Shown piece by piece: positions 16,669 to 26,051 of a stretch of 64,000 nucleotides of DNA (positions are counted from its first letter, which is position 1; every line of letters begins with the position of its first letter). This DNA is from Roseivirga pacifica. GTDB lineage: Bacteria > Bacteroidota > Bacteroidia > Cytophagales > Cyclobacteriaceae. Both the position numbers and the translations under genes were made by a program. The notes beneath the pieces are model-generated. The model was not told the origin of the DNA and did no database searches. It saw only the letters and a list, made by a program, of their open reading frames with translations. The stretch covers positions 1,302,001 through 1,366,000 of the forward strand of contig NZ_FOIR01000002.1 of the NCBI RefSeq assembly GCF_900111145.1, in the 5' to 3' direction.

Positions 16669-19600
16669 ATCAATAATATTTCTTGAGAAAAGGGGAATTC
16701 AACCATTACGGTTGTACCATGCCCTGGTTGACTATCAATATACAAACTTGCTGATATATTTGAAGCCCTATTTTTCATACTAGCCAAACCAAAGCCGGAA
16801 TCAGCATCTATTGTATTCACCTCACTAAAGCCTACACCATCATCTTCTACGGTAAGCTGAATGGTGTCTCCGGTTTTTAAATACTGTATAACCACAGAAG
16901 AAGCCTTAGCATGCTTTAAAATATTATTAGTAGCCTCTTGCACCATTTTATACAAATTATTCTCAATAGGTATTTTCAACCTATGCTCCCTCATGTTAGT
17001 TACAAACTCAAACTCTACATCCCCGCTCGCACTTAAGTCACTCACCAAGTCTTGCAACACAGGCACTAACCCAAAGTCTTCAATAGCCTTTGGCATTAAC
17101 CTATGCGCTATCCCCCTAGAATCATTTAGCGACTTTTTGAGGTACTCCCAGCCAGTTTCCAGCTTAGCTTGCACGCGCTCACTCAAAACACCTTTCTCCC
17201 TCTTAACAAACTCCAAGTTGAGCGAGGCTATGGTAAGTGTTTGCTGCAAACTATCATGAATCTCTTTAGATATTCTTGCTTTTTCAGCATCCGAGGCCTC
17301 CATCATGGCATTAATTATACGCTCTTCGGACTTCACTCTTTCGGTTACATCATACACAAAGCCCTCCAAAATCACTCTTCCATTTTCTTGCCGAACAACC
17401 TTTCCCTTATTAAAGGTCCACATAACATCTCCCTTGCGCGTAACCATACGCATTGTTAAGGTAAATGAGGTTTTGTTGGCTACAATTTCCGCCAACTTTG
17501 CCCGCACGAGTTCATAGTCTTGCGGATGTACGATTTTCTTAAGGTAGTCTTTGGAGCATTTGCGCAAAATCTCCTCCTTCTTATAGCCAAACATCTCCTC
17601 ATATGAGTCGCTAACGTAGCGCATTTTAACAGATGGTAACTCTAACCTAAACACCACCCCAGGCAAAGACTCTACAATATTTTGAAACTGCTCGGACTTC
17701 TCACGAATCAACAGCTGATTCAACTTTGTTTCTGTTATGTCTTGAGAAACACCAAGTACCACACCCTTCTTCCCTGCTTCTCTTATTAATTTGGCTCGTA
17801 CAAATAGATAACGAATCTCCCCCAAAGTATTAACTATGCGATGTTCTTGCTCAAAGCTACCTTCTTTCCCAATCTCGAGCACTTTTCGTTCTACCTCTTC
17901 CCTATCCTCAGGGTACACATAAGCCAAAAATTCTTTCTTAGGAATTGTTCGCCCTTTGGTTAACCCAAAGATCTCGTACATCATATCGCTCCACCAAATC
18001 TCGTCTTTATCAAAGTCGTAGCGCCATGCACCTAGCCTCCCTACTTGCTGAGATTGCTCCAATACATCCAAGGCCTCTTCATGCGCTTGCTTAATCGCAT
18101 TTTTTGTCAGAAGGGAATAGAACAGGTTCACATAATTAACAACAAGCTCTTTTTCCAGCTCGGTATAGTTACTCCCCTTATCGGTAATACTTATAAACCC
18201 ACAAACCTTGGCATGCTCAAATATTGGCACGTACAACATGCGCTCATACTCACTATACCCTGTAGCCAACATATTTTGCAAGGCTACAGGCGCCTTTGCT
18301 TTATCGTTAATTATCCGAGGTTTGCTAAGCGCTTTAGGAAAAGATTTCAGTCCACCTCCTTTACCGTAAGCTCCTGTTCCGATTATTTCTAACTGACCAT
18401 GATCAACATTGAGCACACGAATACTTGCAACCGGATCAGCATTTCGGTTTTCATAAAAGCCCACCTTTTTAGAGTTGGTCATTGACATTAGCTCTGTCAT
18501 TCCTACCCTACAAAGTTCGTCATAACCCAAGTCGGCATATTCATAAAGCCTAATGCTAGACTCCATATAGCTTTTCATCTGCTGACCATTCGTTACATCT
18601 CGGAAAGTGCTTTCAACAAGCCATGGCTCTGCCTCATTGGTAATTAACCGCTTGTTGAACTCGAGGACCTTAGTATCACCTTTGTTAGTTTTTATTAAGA
18701 CAAGACTCTCCTGTACCACACCATCCTTCATAAGCAAATCGTTGGAGCGAACAACCTCTTCTTGATCCACTATATAATCCTGAATCTTTACACCAACAGC
18801 ATCCTCTGCACTATCAAAACCTAGGATATTAGCCCCGGCTGGATTTAACGAAAGCATGTTTCCATCAAAATCTCTGAGCATATAACCCTCTTGCATATTT
18901 TGGAAGATGTTTCGATACTCTTCTTCACTAGCTCTGAGGGCTTGCTGGGCAGCCTTTTCATCAGTAACATCTCGCACAAAAATCATAGCAACCGGCTCAT
19001 TCTTTATCACCACAGTACTCAGGTGAATTTCGGCCTCGATTACCCCTGCTCCTCTGGTATGAAACTGCCAACCAAAATGCATAGAGTGCATCTCTTCCAA
19101 GTCATTCATGTACTGACCAAACAACTTAGCTGACTCACGACCATCGACCTGATACTTTGGAGAAAGCGAAACAGGCCTTTTACCAATAAACTCTTTCCGA
19201 TCTAGCTTGAACAAATCCAGCATGGTAGCATTGCACTCTATAAACTTGCCCATTTTAAGCAAGCCAATGCCCACTACCGCATTATCGAAAATGGCCGAAA
19301 GTCGTTTTTCATTTTCAATAATCTCTTTAGTTCCTTCAAAGTTTCTAATCAGTAGCACTATGTTCTCCTGAATGGTCCGGAGCATATTAACCTCTATTCT
19401 ATTAAAGGTTATTCTGTTTCCGTCTTCCGATTTGGTAGGAGCCGATACTTTTACACTCCCCACCACATTATTATCAATTTTAAGCTCCATGGTAATGGAA
19501 TTCCTAAAACTGTGTGGCTTATTTTCATATACCTTTTTCTTATAGTCAATTCGTGCGAAAGTCTCTTTTTCGTTCTCAAAGCCAGAAGGTATGATCTGAA

Positions 19601-22010
19601 CCACTTTTTCAAGCAACTCATCAAGCGTGGTGATATCTGTTTGGGTAAGGTGCGCTATTTTGTAAAGACAGGCCGCTTCGCGAACACGTGCATCAAGCTT
19701 CTTTACAAGGTCTTGATTTTCGACCCTAGCCCTCACCTTAGCATCCACATCGGTAGAAGTACCAATCCAATAAATTACTTCTTTATTTTTATCGAGTAAT
19801 GGGTTAGCCGTTACCGTCAACCATTTATACTCTCCATCGCTATTTTTATGGCGCTCCGTTATCTCGTAACTCTTTTTGCCTTTAATCGCATCATTCCAAA
19901 GTCGTTCCGATTTTTCTCGATCATCTGGATGAATAATTCCATCCCAATCACCATTAACAACCTTGCTTACATCAGTACCATAGAAATCTCTACCCCTGCC
20001 ATTTATGTACTTTATTTGCCCACGATTATCTGCAGTCCACAGAATATGGGGTAAAAATTCAGACTGGATTTTAAATCGCTCCTCACTTTCCGCCAATGCG
20101 AGGGCCGCCTTTTTCATTTCGGTAATGTTCCTTACCAAAGCTGTCACCCCTTCAAAAGGCCCTTCTGGTTTTAAAGGAGTTAGTCGGCAGTTAAACCACA
20201 TCAACTGATCGTTTATCTCCAACTCATAATCAAAGCTCTGAATATCTCCGGTTTCTTTTAAGCCACCTACCGCTTTCACTAATTGGCTAGCAACCTCAGG
20301 AGGAAGCACTTGACTAACGCGTTTCCCGATAAACTCTGCCGGATCAGTCAACAATATGCTTTTATCTGACCCTACAAAAAACTCCTTAAACCTATTTTCG
20401 GCATCTATTACAAACAGGTGATCATCGAGAGAGGCAACAATAGCCCTTAGTTTTTCGGAAGACTGTTGCCTTTCCAGCTCCAAGAGCTTACGTTCTGTAA
20501 CATCGTGTATTACACCATAAATCCTTGTAGGAGCACCATTCTTATCTCTAACAATCTTCCAGTTATCTTCAACATAAAGCAGCTTTCCAGAGCCAACCAC
20601 TATTCTATAATCTGCCAGTTTTTGGTTCCGAGATTTCATAGCACCCTCCAACTCGGCCATTACTCGTGCTTTATCTTCGGCATGAATAAAACTCATCCAA
20701 GCATCAAAAGTAGGCTTATGCTTATCTGGGGTTGTTTGAAAAAGCCCATACAACTCTTCGCTCCACTCCCCAAACTCTTCTCCCACATTCCAATTCCATG
20801 CACCAAACCTAGCCACCCGTTGCACTTCGCGCAATTTTTCTACTGTGGACTGTAAAGCGGACTGAGACTCCTGCAGGGGCGTAATATCATGAAGCACACC
20901 CAGTAACCTGCAAGGCTTACCCGAATCATCAGCAAAACACTCCCAATAAGACTCTACAAACTTAACCTTCCCTTTTCCGGTGTACACCCTATGCTCGAGT
21001 CTTGCTTTTCCGGGCTTACTTTTAAGTCTCTCAAATTGCTCGGCCACATAGGTAGCATCCTCTTCGAAAACTACACTGCTAAAGCTGGGCAATCCCTCAT
21101 CAACCGGGTACTCTAATAGGTCGTACAACTGCTCTGACCAGAAATATTCATCATCTTCGAAGTAGTACTCCCAGTACCCTAAACTCGATATGCGTTGAGC
21201 GGTCTCCAAGCGAGACTTTTGAGCAAGAATTTCTTCTTCCTGACGCCTTTTCTCCGTTACATCTTCTGAAGACAACAGGTAATAAATTACCTTACCTAAT
21301 TCATCTTTAATACCACTCACTTTGGTTTTCATCCAAAGCTGAGTTCCATTCTTTCTTCTATTCCTGATTGTTTTCTTCCAAACCCCACCACTTGAAACCA
21401 CACCAATGATTTCTTCAACCAACTCCTTAGCATTCTCCTCAGCAGTAAGCATTCTAACAGGGCTATTCACAATCTCCACCCTGCTATAGCCCATCAACTT
21501 TTCAAAGTACTTGTTGACATATAAAATTTCGCTCGCCCTGTTCGTTATGATTATGGCATTGGTAGACTGCTCTATTGCCAAAGACAGTTTTAGGAGTTCG
21601 TTCTTTTGCTCATCTAGTTTATTGTACAGTGCCCGTCTTTCGGCAGCACACAAAATACTTTTACTTATAGCATATGGTGTTAATTCTTGGGTAACCAAAT
21701 AGTCTTGAGCTCCTAAACGAATGGCCTCATTTCCTTTATCGAAATTCTCCTCGTTAACTATTGCTATAATGTTCAAACTTGCGTTTAACGATTTAAGCTC
21801 GCTTATTCCGTGTACCCCCTCATTACACTGCTGTTCTACATTGAAAAAAACTACATCGAAAGATGCCGTTTCCATTGCGCGCTGTGCCATCTCCAACGAA
21901 TCCACCTGAACATGTTCAAACTCCATTGAAACGATTTTATCGAGCGACACTGAAAAAGATTCAGCACTCTTTTGATCGCACTCAACATGTAACAAACGGA
22001 TCAACTTCAT
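16665..22010 (-). CDS. Giant multi-PAS/GAF HisKA_3 sensor histidine kinase with a degenerate receiver
   Basis: A soluble-looking protein of 1781 residues. Order read by eye: a receiver-like domain (1-125) whose phospho-Asp position is Asn57 (VVFFNVEQ) and whose usual Lys is Thr107 (DYLVTQEL); five PAS/PAC domains (about 145-770); a GAF-like domain (about 775-900); two PAS domains (about 905-1155); a second GAF (about 1160-1310); two PAS domains (about 1315-1560); a HisKA_3 dimerization domain with His1585 (SKEIHDSLQQ); and a HATPase_c domain (N box near 1695, DDGVGF at 1723-1728, GFGLASMKNR). PAC ends such as HDITPLQ, HDVTERK and QDITETK mark the repeats. No membrane helix is seen, so the input is cytosolic. 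Coupled to the NarL-type regulator by a 4-base overlap. Confidence 0.9.
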   Translation of the reverse strand: MKLIRLLHVECDQKSAESFSVSLDKIVSMEFEHVQVDSLEMAQRAMETASFDVVFFNVEQQCNEGVHGISELKSLNASLNIIAIVNEENFDKGNEAIRLGAQDYLVTQELTPYAISKSILCAAERRALYNKLDEQKNELLKLSLAIEQSTNAIIITNRASEILYVNKYFEKLMGYSRVEIVNSPVRMLTAEENAKELVEEIIGVVSSGGVWKKTIRNRRKNGTQLWMKTKVSGIKDELGKVIYYLLSSEDVTEKRRQEEEILAQKSRLETAQRISSLGYWEYYFEDDEYFWSEQLYDLLEYPVDEGLPSFSSVVFEEDATYVAEQFERLKSKPGKARLEHRVYTGKGKVKFVESYWECFADDSGKPCRLLGVLHDITPLQESQSALQSTVEKLREVQRVARFGAWNWNVGEEFGEWSEELYGLFQTTPDKHKPTFDAWMSFIHAEDKARVMAELEGAMKSRNQKLADYRIVVGSGKLLYVEDNWKIVRDKNGAPTRIYGVIHDVTERKLLELERQQSSEKLRAIVASLDDHLFVIDAENRFKEFFVGSDKSILLTDPAEFIGKRVSQVLPPEVASQLVKAVGGLKETGDIQSFDYELEINDQLMWFNCRLTPLKPEGPFEGVTALVRNITEMKKAALALAESEERFKIQSEFLPHILWTADNRGQIKYINGRGRDFYGTDVSKVVNGDWDGIIHPDDREKSERLWNDAIKGKKSYEITERHKNSDGEYKWLTVTANPLLDKNKEVIYWIGTSTDVDAKVRARVENQDLVKKLDARVREAACLYKIAHLTQTDITTLDELLEKVVQIIPSGFENEKETFARIDYKKKVYENKPHSFRNSITMELKIDNNVVGSVKVSAPTKSEDGNRITFNRIEVNMLRTIQENIVLLIRNFEGTKEIIENEKRLSAIFDNAVVGIGLLKMGKFIECNATMLDLFKLDRKEFIGKRPVSLSPKYQVDGRESAKLFGQYMNDLEEMHSMHFGWQFHTRGAGVIEAEIHLSTVVIKNEPVAMIFVRDVTDEKAAQQALRASEEEYRNIFQNMQEGYMLRDFDGNMLSLNPAGANILGFDSAEDAVGVKIQDYIVDQEEVVRSNDLLMKDGVVQESLVLIKTNKGDTKVLEFNKRLITNEAEPWLVESTFRDVTNGQQMKSYMESSIRLYEYADLGYDELCRVGMTELMSMTNSKKVGFYENRNADPVASIRVLNVDHGQLEIIGTGAYGKGGGLKSFPKALSKPRIINDKAKAPVALQNMLATGYSEYERMLYVPIFEHAKVCGFISITDKGSNYTELEKELVVNYVNLFYSLLTKNAIKQAHEEALDVLEQSQQVGRLGAWRYDFDKDEIWWSDMMYEIFGLTKGRTIPKKEFLAYVYPEDREEVERKVLEIGKEGSFEQEHRIVNTLGEIRYLFVRAKLIREAGKKGVVLGVSQDITETKLNQLLIREKSEQFQNIVESLPGVVFRLELPSVKMRYVSDSYEEMFGYKKEEILRKCSKDYLKKIVHPQDYELVRAKLAEIVANKTSFTLTMRMVTRKGDVMWTFNKGKVVRQENGRVILEGFVYDVTERVKSEERIINAMMEASDAEKARISKEIHDSLQQTLTIASLNLEFVKREKGVLSERVQAKLETGWEYLKKSLNDSRGIAHRLMPKAIEDFGLVPVLQDLVSDLSASGDVEFEFVTNMREHRLKIPIENNLYKMVQEATNNILKHAKASSVVIQYLKTGDTIQLTVEDDGVGFSEVNTIDADSGFGLASMKNRASNISASLYIDSQPGHGTTVMVEFPFSQEILLI

Positions 22011-22123
22011 ATTAAATCACCAGTTAGAAATGGTTTGAAATTCTTAATTGGACTTTACCCATACACTAAAAACAAAAGGACAACAATCGATATTAATATA
22101 ATGAGAAATTCTCTAGTTATTTT

Positions 22124-22155
22124 ATGAAAAAGGCTTTCCCGTATGGAAAGCCTTT
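22124..22155 (-). terminator. Terminator-like hairpin upstream of the multi-PAS kinase (orphan)
   Basis: AAAGGCTTTCC (22129-22139) pairs perfectly with GGAAAGCCTTT (22145-22155). Read on the minus strand it is followed by TTTTCATAAAA. It lies 119 bases upstream of the kinase start, but no minus-strand gene precedes it (the next gene, at 22407, is divergent). It could end a short leader or small RNA. The rest of the 396-base gap 22011-22406 shows no coding sequence. Confidence 0.6.
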
Positions 22156-22378
22156 AAACCAAAACAATTTTCACACTGTAATACCTTAATCACCAATTGG
22201 AATTCAAGTAAAACCTTTATTCAAAGGTACTTACCCCAACAACTATTGAACACCGTTATTTACCAACTTACCTAAATAGGTGAAACACGTAGGTGATGAT
22301 TTCCATCAGATTAACAATCTTTAACGGCATCTTTCCGTAAGGATTGATGAACGGACACCCAAAAGTTTAGTGGATGTT

Positions 22379-22386
22379 TATATTTG
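22379..22386 (+). promoter_or_regulatory. Promoter -7 box of the batB-batC pair
   Basis: TATATTTG is an exact match to the Bacteroidota -7 consensus TAnnTTTG. It ends 20 bases before the ATG at 22407, so the leader would be about 14 bases. A good TTG -33 element is not seen at the right distance. Confidence 0.55.
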
Positions 22387-22406
22387 TGGGTTAGTAACCG
22401 AGAGAA

Positions 22407-23375
22407 ATGACCTGGTTTAAAAGTTTAGGAAATACAGAAATCATCTTTATCGCGCTGTTTTTAGTAGCATATGCGGTATATATCATAAGACTGTTGCGTA
22501 TATCTAAGCGACTGAACACCTCGTTTCGTCCGCTCTTCTTTAAGATATTCTTGCGCACAAGTGCCATTGTTTTAATGATCATCGCACTACTTGGGCCTTC
22601 TTTTGGCGAAACCACCAAGGAAGTAAAGTCCGAAGGCAAAGATATTTTTATTGCAGTAGACTTATCACAGTCTATGAATGCATTCGACATTGCGCCAACT
22701 AGGCTAGAGAAGGTAAAGTTTGAGCTCTCTAAAATAGTAGAGGCATTTAGTTCTGATAGAATTGGACTCATCATCTTCTCTTCAGAAGCATTTGTGCAAT
22801 GCCCACTAACTTACGATCAAAGTGCTCTAAACCTTTTTATTAGCACGTTAAACACCAGCTTAGTACCAAATGCAGGTACAGATTTTGGCGCACCGCTAAA
22901 TATTGCGCTTGAGAAAATGGAGCAAACCGAAGCGCCCGTAACCCAGCAAAAAGCACAGATAATTTTAATGGTAAGCGATGGCGAAGACTTTGGTGACGAA
23001 ACTGATGAATCGGCCAAAAAAGTTGTGAAATCAGGGATTCAGCTATTCACACTTGGCGTTGGCACCGAAGCTGGCTCAAAAATTCGCCAAGCACGCGGGT
23101 TTAAGCGCGACAGAGAAGGCAATGAGGTGGTAACCAAACTAAACTCAAAATCGCTCAGAAAACTTGCTGTTGATACTGGTGGCAAGTATTTTGAAATAAA
23201 CAAAGAGCAAAACGATGTAAGCCGATTGATCAGAGCGATTAATGAAGTAGAAGGCGAAGTGCGTGATGCACGCATGATCGATGCTTCGGCCAACAAGTTT
23301 TACTTTTTCCTATTGGGTGCCCTAATACTTTTGGCACTCGATGCGTTAATTAGAAGAAAGACACTAAGAATATGA
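22407..23375 (+). CDS. batB: BatB-type VWA-domain membrane protein (aerotolerance operon)
   Basis: A protein of 322 residues. Two N-terminal helices (about 10-30 and 48-66), a von Willebrand factor A domain at about 78-290 with the MIDAS motif DLSQSMN (Asp85, Ser87, Ser89), GTDFGAPL and SDGEDFGD, and a C-terminal helix at about 298-315 followed by RRKTLRI. This is the BatA/BatB layout; position before a BatC-like gene favours BatB. Bat proteins form a membrane complex in Bacteroidota linked to oxidative-stress tolerance in Bacteroides fragilis. The stop overlaps the next ATG by four bases. MoxR, DUF58, BatA, BatD and BatE genes are not in the window. Confidence 0.82.
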   Translation: MTWFKSLGNTEIIFIALFLVAYAVYIIRLLRISKRLNTSFRPLFFKIFLRTSAIVLMIIALLGPSFGETTKEVKSEGKDIFIAVDLSQSMNAFDIAPTRLEKVKFELSKIVEAFSSDRIGLIIFSSEAFVQCPLTYDQSALNLFISTLNTSLVPNAGTDFGAPLNIALEKMEQTEAPVTQQKAQIILMVSDGEDFGDETDESAKKVVKSGIQLFTLGVGTEAGSKIRQARGFKRDREGNEVVTKLNSKSLRKLAVDTGGKYFEINKEQNDVSRLIRAINEVEGEVRDARMIDASANKFYFFLLGALILLALDALIRRKTLRI

Positions 23376-24331
23376 AGTACTTACTAAGCATAGTATTACT
23401 TTTTGCAGGAATTAATACAGACCCGGTTACTAAAATTGCCAAGTCGAATAAATACAAGCGCTTAGCCGAAAACGCTTATGAAGAAGGCCATTATCATACG
23501 GCAGTAGAAAACTACAAGCTGTTGTTAGACTCTCTACAAGTTCCTGACGATAAAGCACGTCTAAACCTCGCCAATGCAGCCTACCTACTCTCTTACGATG
23601 GAGACAACATGGGTTTGCTTAGCGACATAACTTCAGGCAAAAAGAAAGTTCAAGACAGCGCTTCGCTGAACGCCATTAGTTCAGAGCTTGAGTTTTTCAC
23701 CCTGGCCGATAATAGCTACAAAAAAGTAACAGAGTCAGCCAATAAGTCCATTGCCTCTATGGCGCATAATCAGCTGGGCATTATTGCTTACAAACGTGGA
23801 GAGCAGTCGCCAGACGAGAAAGAATCGTTTATGCAGTCTGCGCTATCTAACTTTAAGAACGCACTAATTAAGAACCCAGGCAACGAGCAAGCGCGCTACA
23901 ACTATGAATTGTTGAAGAAGCTAAAGCAACAGCAAGATCAGCAGGAGCAACAAGACCAAAAACAGGATCAGAAACAAGACGAACAACAGCAGCAGGACCA
24001 GGAACAAAAAGACAAAGACCAAAAGCAAGATCAGAAAAACGAGCAACAGCAGGACGAACAACAGGAACAAGAGCAGCAGGAGCAGCAGCAAGAACAAGAT
24101 CAGAAGGATCAAAAAGACAAAAACGAGCAGCAGCAAGATCCTGAGCAAGAGGAACAACCTAAAGAGGATGACCCTATGCAAAAGCTAATGGACAAGCTGA
24201 AGGAAATGAATATTCCGCTGGAAAAAGCCCAAATGATTCTGGAGGCCATGAAAAACAACGAGATCCAATACGTTCAGCAGAAAAAGCGCAAAGCTTCCAA
24301 GCCAAAAGAATCTGACAAACCAGATTGGTAG
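23372..24331 (+). CDS. batC: BatC-type TPR protein with a long Gln/Asp/Glu/Lys tract
   Basis: A protein of 319 residues. Short signal-like N terminus (MKYLLSIVLLFAGINTD), then TPR repeats at about 28-185 (LAENAYEEGHYHTAVENYKLLL; NNPG-type NPGNEQARYNYELLKKL). From about residue 185 to 270 it is almost only Q, D, E and K, a highly charged flexible linker. It ends with a conserved-looking segment EDDPMQKLMDKLKEMNIP and MILEAMKNNEIQYVQQKKRK. This is the BatC form of the aerotolerance operon, presumed to bind partner proteins in the periplasm. The repeat-rich DNA at 23921-24160 also gives a long leucine-rich antisense frame that is a shadow. Confidence 0.78.
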   Translation: MKYLLSIVLLFAGINTDPVTKIAKSNKYKRLAENAYEEGHYHTAVENYKLLLDSLQVPDDKARLNLANAAYLLSYDGDNMGLLSDITSGKKKVQDSASLNAISSELEFFTLADNSYKKVTESANKSIASMAHNQLGIIAYKRGEQSPDEKESFMQSALSNFKNALIKNPGNEQARYNYELLKKLKQQQDQQEQQDQKQDQKQDEQQQQDQEQKDKDQKQDQKNEQQQDEQQEQEQQEQQQEQDQKDQKDKNEQQQDPEQEEQPKEDDPMQKLMDKLKEMNIPLEKAQMILEAMKNNEIQYVQQKKRKASKPKESDKPDW

Positions 24332-24347
24332 AAATGAAACGAAAGAG

Positions 24348-24396
24348 GGCTTTAGGAAACGATGTAAACAAACTCCTAAAGCCTTAGCCTTTTTTA
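24348..24396 (+). terminator. Intrinsic terminator of the bat genes
   Basis: GGCTTTAGGA (24348-24357) pairs with TCCTAAAGCC (24374-24383), followed after a few bases by six T (24390-24396). It is 17 bases past the BatC stop. Confidence 0.75.
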
Positions 24397-24527
24397 ACTT
24401 CAAAATTTATAACCACTCACATAATCTATTTCTGGTGCATACCCTTTTTCATCAGCAAAGAACTGCCACTCAACTGCTAATGAAAGCTTAATAAATACAT
24501 GTTGATTAGAGATCAAATCTCATGCAA

Positions 24528-24554
24528 TATCTTTGAGTGATTCTTATATCTTTG
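24528..24554 (+). promoter_or_regulatory. Two tandem -7 boxes upstream of the UPF0173-parAB-dapB operon
   Basis: TATCTTTG occurs twice, at 24528-24535 and 24547-24554, both exact matches to TAnnTTTG and 19 bases apart. The second would start transcription about 27 bases before the ATG at 24588. A TTG at 24502-24504 is a loose -33 element for the first. Confidence 0.6.
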
Positions 24555-24587
24555 TACTTATCGGCAAGTAAAAAATCATCTCAACTT

Positions 24588-25268
24588 ATGCAATTTACTT
24601 ACTACGGACACTCTTCATTTTTAATTGAAACAATGGGCAAAAAGCTACTTTTCGACCCATTTATCAGCCCAAATGAAAAGGCAAAAGACATAGATATTTC
24701 GAGCATAAAGCCCGATTACATCTTGCTTAGCCACGGTCATGGCGACCACGTGGCCGATGTAGAAACCATTTACAACCAATCTGAAGCAACCATTATATCT
24801 ACTTTCGAAGTAGCAAGTTGGTTTGGCAATAAAGGCTTAGAACGCAACCACCCTATGAATCACGGTGGCAGTTGGACTTTCGATTTTGGTACAGTAAAAT
24901 TGGTAAATGCAGTACATTCAAGCTCAATGCCCGATGGTAGCTATGGCGGAAATCCGGCAGGCATTGTTGTTCAAAACGAAGAGGGATGCTTTTACTATGC
25001 GGGCGATACCGCTTTAACTAAAGACATGGAGTTGATTGGCGAAGAATTCGACTTAAACTTTGCGATCTTACCAGTTGGCGACAACTTTACCATGGGCGTA
25101 GCAGATGCCATGAAAGCCAGCAAAATGATTAAATGCGATAATATTATTGGTGTACACTTCGACACTTTTCCATATGTTGCCATAGACCACACAGAGGCTC
25201 AGGCCTTGGCTAAAGCAGCAAATACTCAACTAAAACTCCCTACCATAGGAGAATCACTTTCACTGTAA
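24588..25268 (+). CDS. UPF0173 family metal-dependent hydrolase
   Basis: A protein of 226 residues from the ATG at 24588; the GTG at 24537 lies inside the promoter region and was rejected. It is a metallo-beta-lactamase-fold hydrolase: MQFTYYGHSSFLIE at the N terminus, the metal motif LLSHGHGDH, then GNPAGIVV, FYYAGDTALT and IGVHFDTFP. The length is normal for UPF0173. Substrate unknown. It is the first gene of a tight operon: the parA start follows 3 bases after its stop. Confidence 0.9.
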   Translation: MQFTYYGHSSFLIETMGKKLLFDPFISPNEKAKDIDISSIKPDYILLSHGHGDHVADVETIYNQSEATIISTFEVASWFGNKGLERNHPMNHGGSWTFDFGTVKLVNAVHSSSMPDGSYGGNPAGIVVQNEEGCFYYAGDTALTKDMELIGEEFDLNFAILPVGDNFTMGVADAMKASKMIKCDNIIGVHFDTFPYVAIDHTEAQALAKAANTQLKLPTIGESLSL

Positions 25269-25271
25269 CAC

Positions 25272-26039
25272 ATGGGCAAAATAATTGCAATAGCAAATCA
25301 AAAAGGTGGAGTTGGTAAAACAACAACCGCTATGAACCTAGCCGCCAGTTTGGCCGTGCTAGAATACAAAACACTTGTAGTGGATGCCGACCCGCAGGCA
25401 AATACAACCTCGGGCTTGGGGCACAACCCAAGAGAGGTAACCAATAGTATTTACGAATGTATGGTAGGTAAATGCACCATTGACGAGTGCTTGCTCGAAA
25501 CGGACCTACCTTCCCTTACTCTGGTTCCTTCTCACATCAACTTAGTAGGTGCCGAAGTAGAAATGGTAAGCCTGAATAATCGTGAGGAGAAAATGCGCGA
25601 AGTACTCAATAGCGTGCAAGACAATTACGATTTTATTCTAATCGACTGTGCTCCTTCGCTAGGTTTAATTACTATTAACGCCCTAACAGCTTCAAATTCA
25701 GTAATCATTCCGGTTCAATGTGAATATTTTGCACTCGAAGGGCTCGGAAAATTGCTTAATACAATTACCATAATTCAAAAACGCTTAAATTCGGGGCTTG
25801 AAATTGAAGGGATACTACTAACAATGTATGACGTACGTCTGCGCTTGTCTAATCAGGTGGTAGAAGAAGTACACACGCACTTCAAAAACATGGTTTTTGA
25901 AACCATCATCCCTCGAAACGTAAAATTAAGTGAGTCGCCAAGTTTTGGTGCCCCAGTAATTGTACACGATGCAGAAAGTAAAGGAGCATTGGCGTACTTA
26001 AACTTGGCTAAAGAAATTGGCGACAAAGTAAAAGCATAA
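25272..26039 (+). CDS. parA: ParA (Soj) chromosome-partitioning ATPase
   Basis: A protein of 255 residues. Deviant Walker A KGGVGKTTTA at residues 10-19 with the signature Lys, Walker A' DADPQANTTSG near 40, Walker B FILIDCAPSLG near 118. The length and the missing N-terminal HTH mark a chromosomal Soj type. It moves parS-bound ParB complexes along the nucleoid. It is followed 12 bases later by parB. The chromosomal origin may be near, but I found no dnaA/gidA-type neighbours or an oriC-like sequence in the window. Confidence 0.96.
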   Translation: MGKIIAIANQKGGVGKTTTAMNLAASLAVLEYKTLVVDADPQANTTSGLGHNPREVTNSIYECMVGKCTIDECLLETDLPSLTLVPSHINLVGAEVEMVSLNNREEKMREVLNSVQDNYDFILIDCAPSLGLITINALTASNSVIIPVQCEYFALEGLGKLLNTITIIQKRLNSGLEIEGILLTMYDVRLRLSNQVVEEVHTHFKNMVFETIIPRNVKLSESPSFGAPVIVHDAESKGALAYLNLAKEIGDKVKA

Positions 26040-26051
26040 GAATACTATAGC

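Noticed and set aside
23930-24170. Short repeated CAG/CAA/GAC units looking like a repeat array
   Set aside because: They are codon repeats encoding Gln/Asp/Glu/Lys inside BatC, with no spacer structure as in CRISPR.
23921-24181. Long leucine-rich antisense open frame of 86 codons
   Set aside because: It is the complement of the Q/D/E/K repeat tract of BatC; the low-complexity codons remove stops on the other strand.
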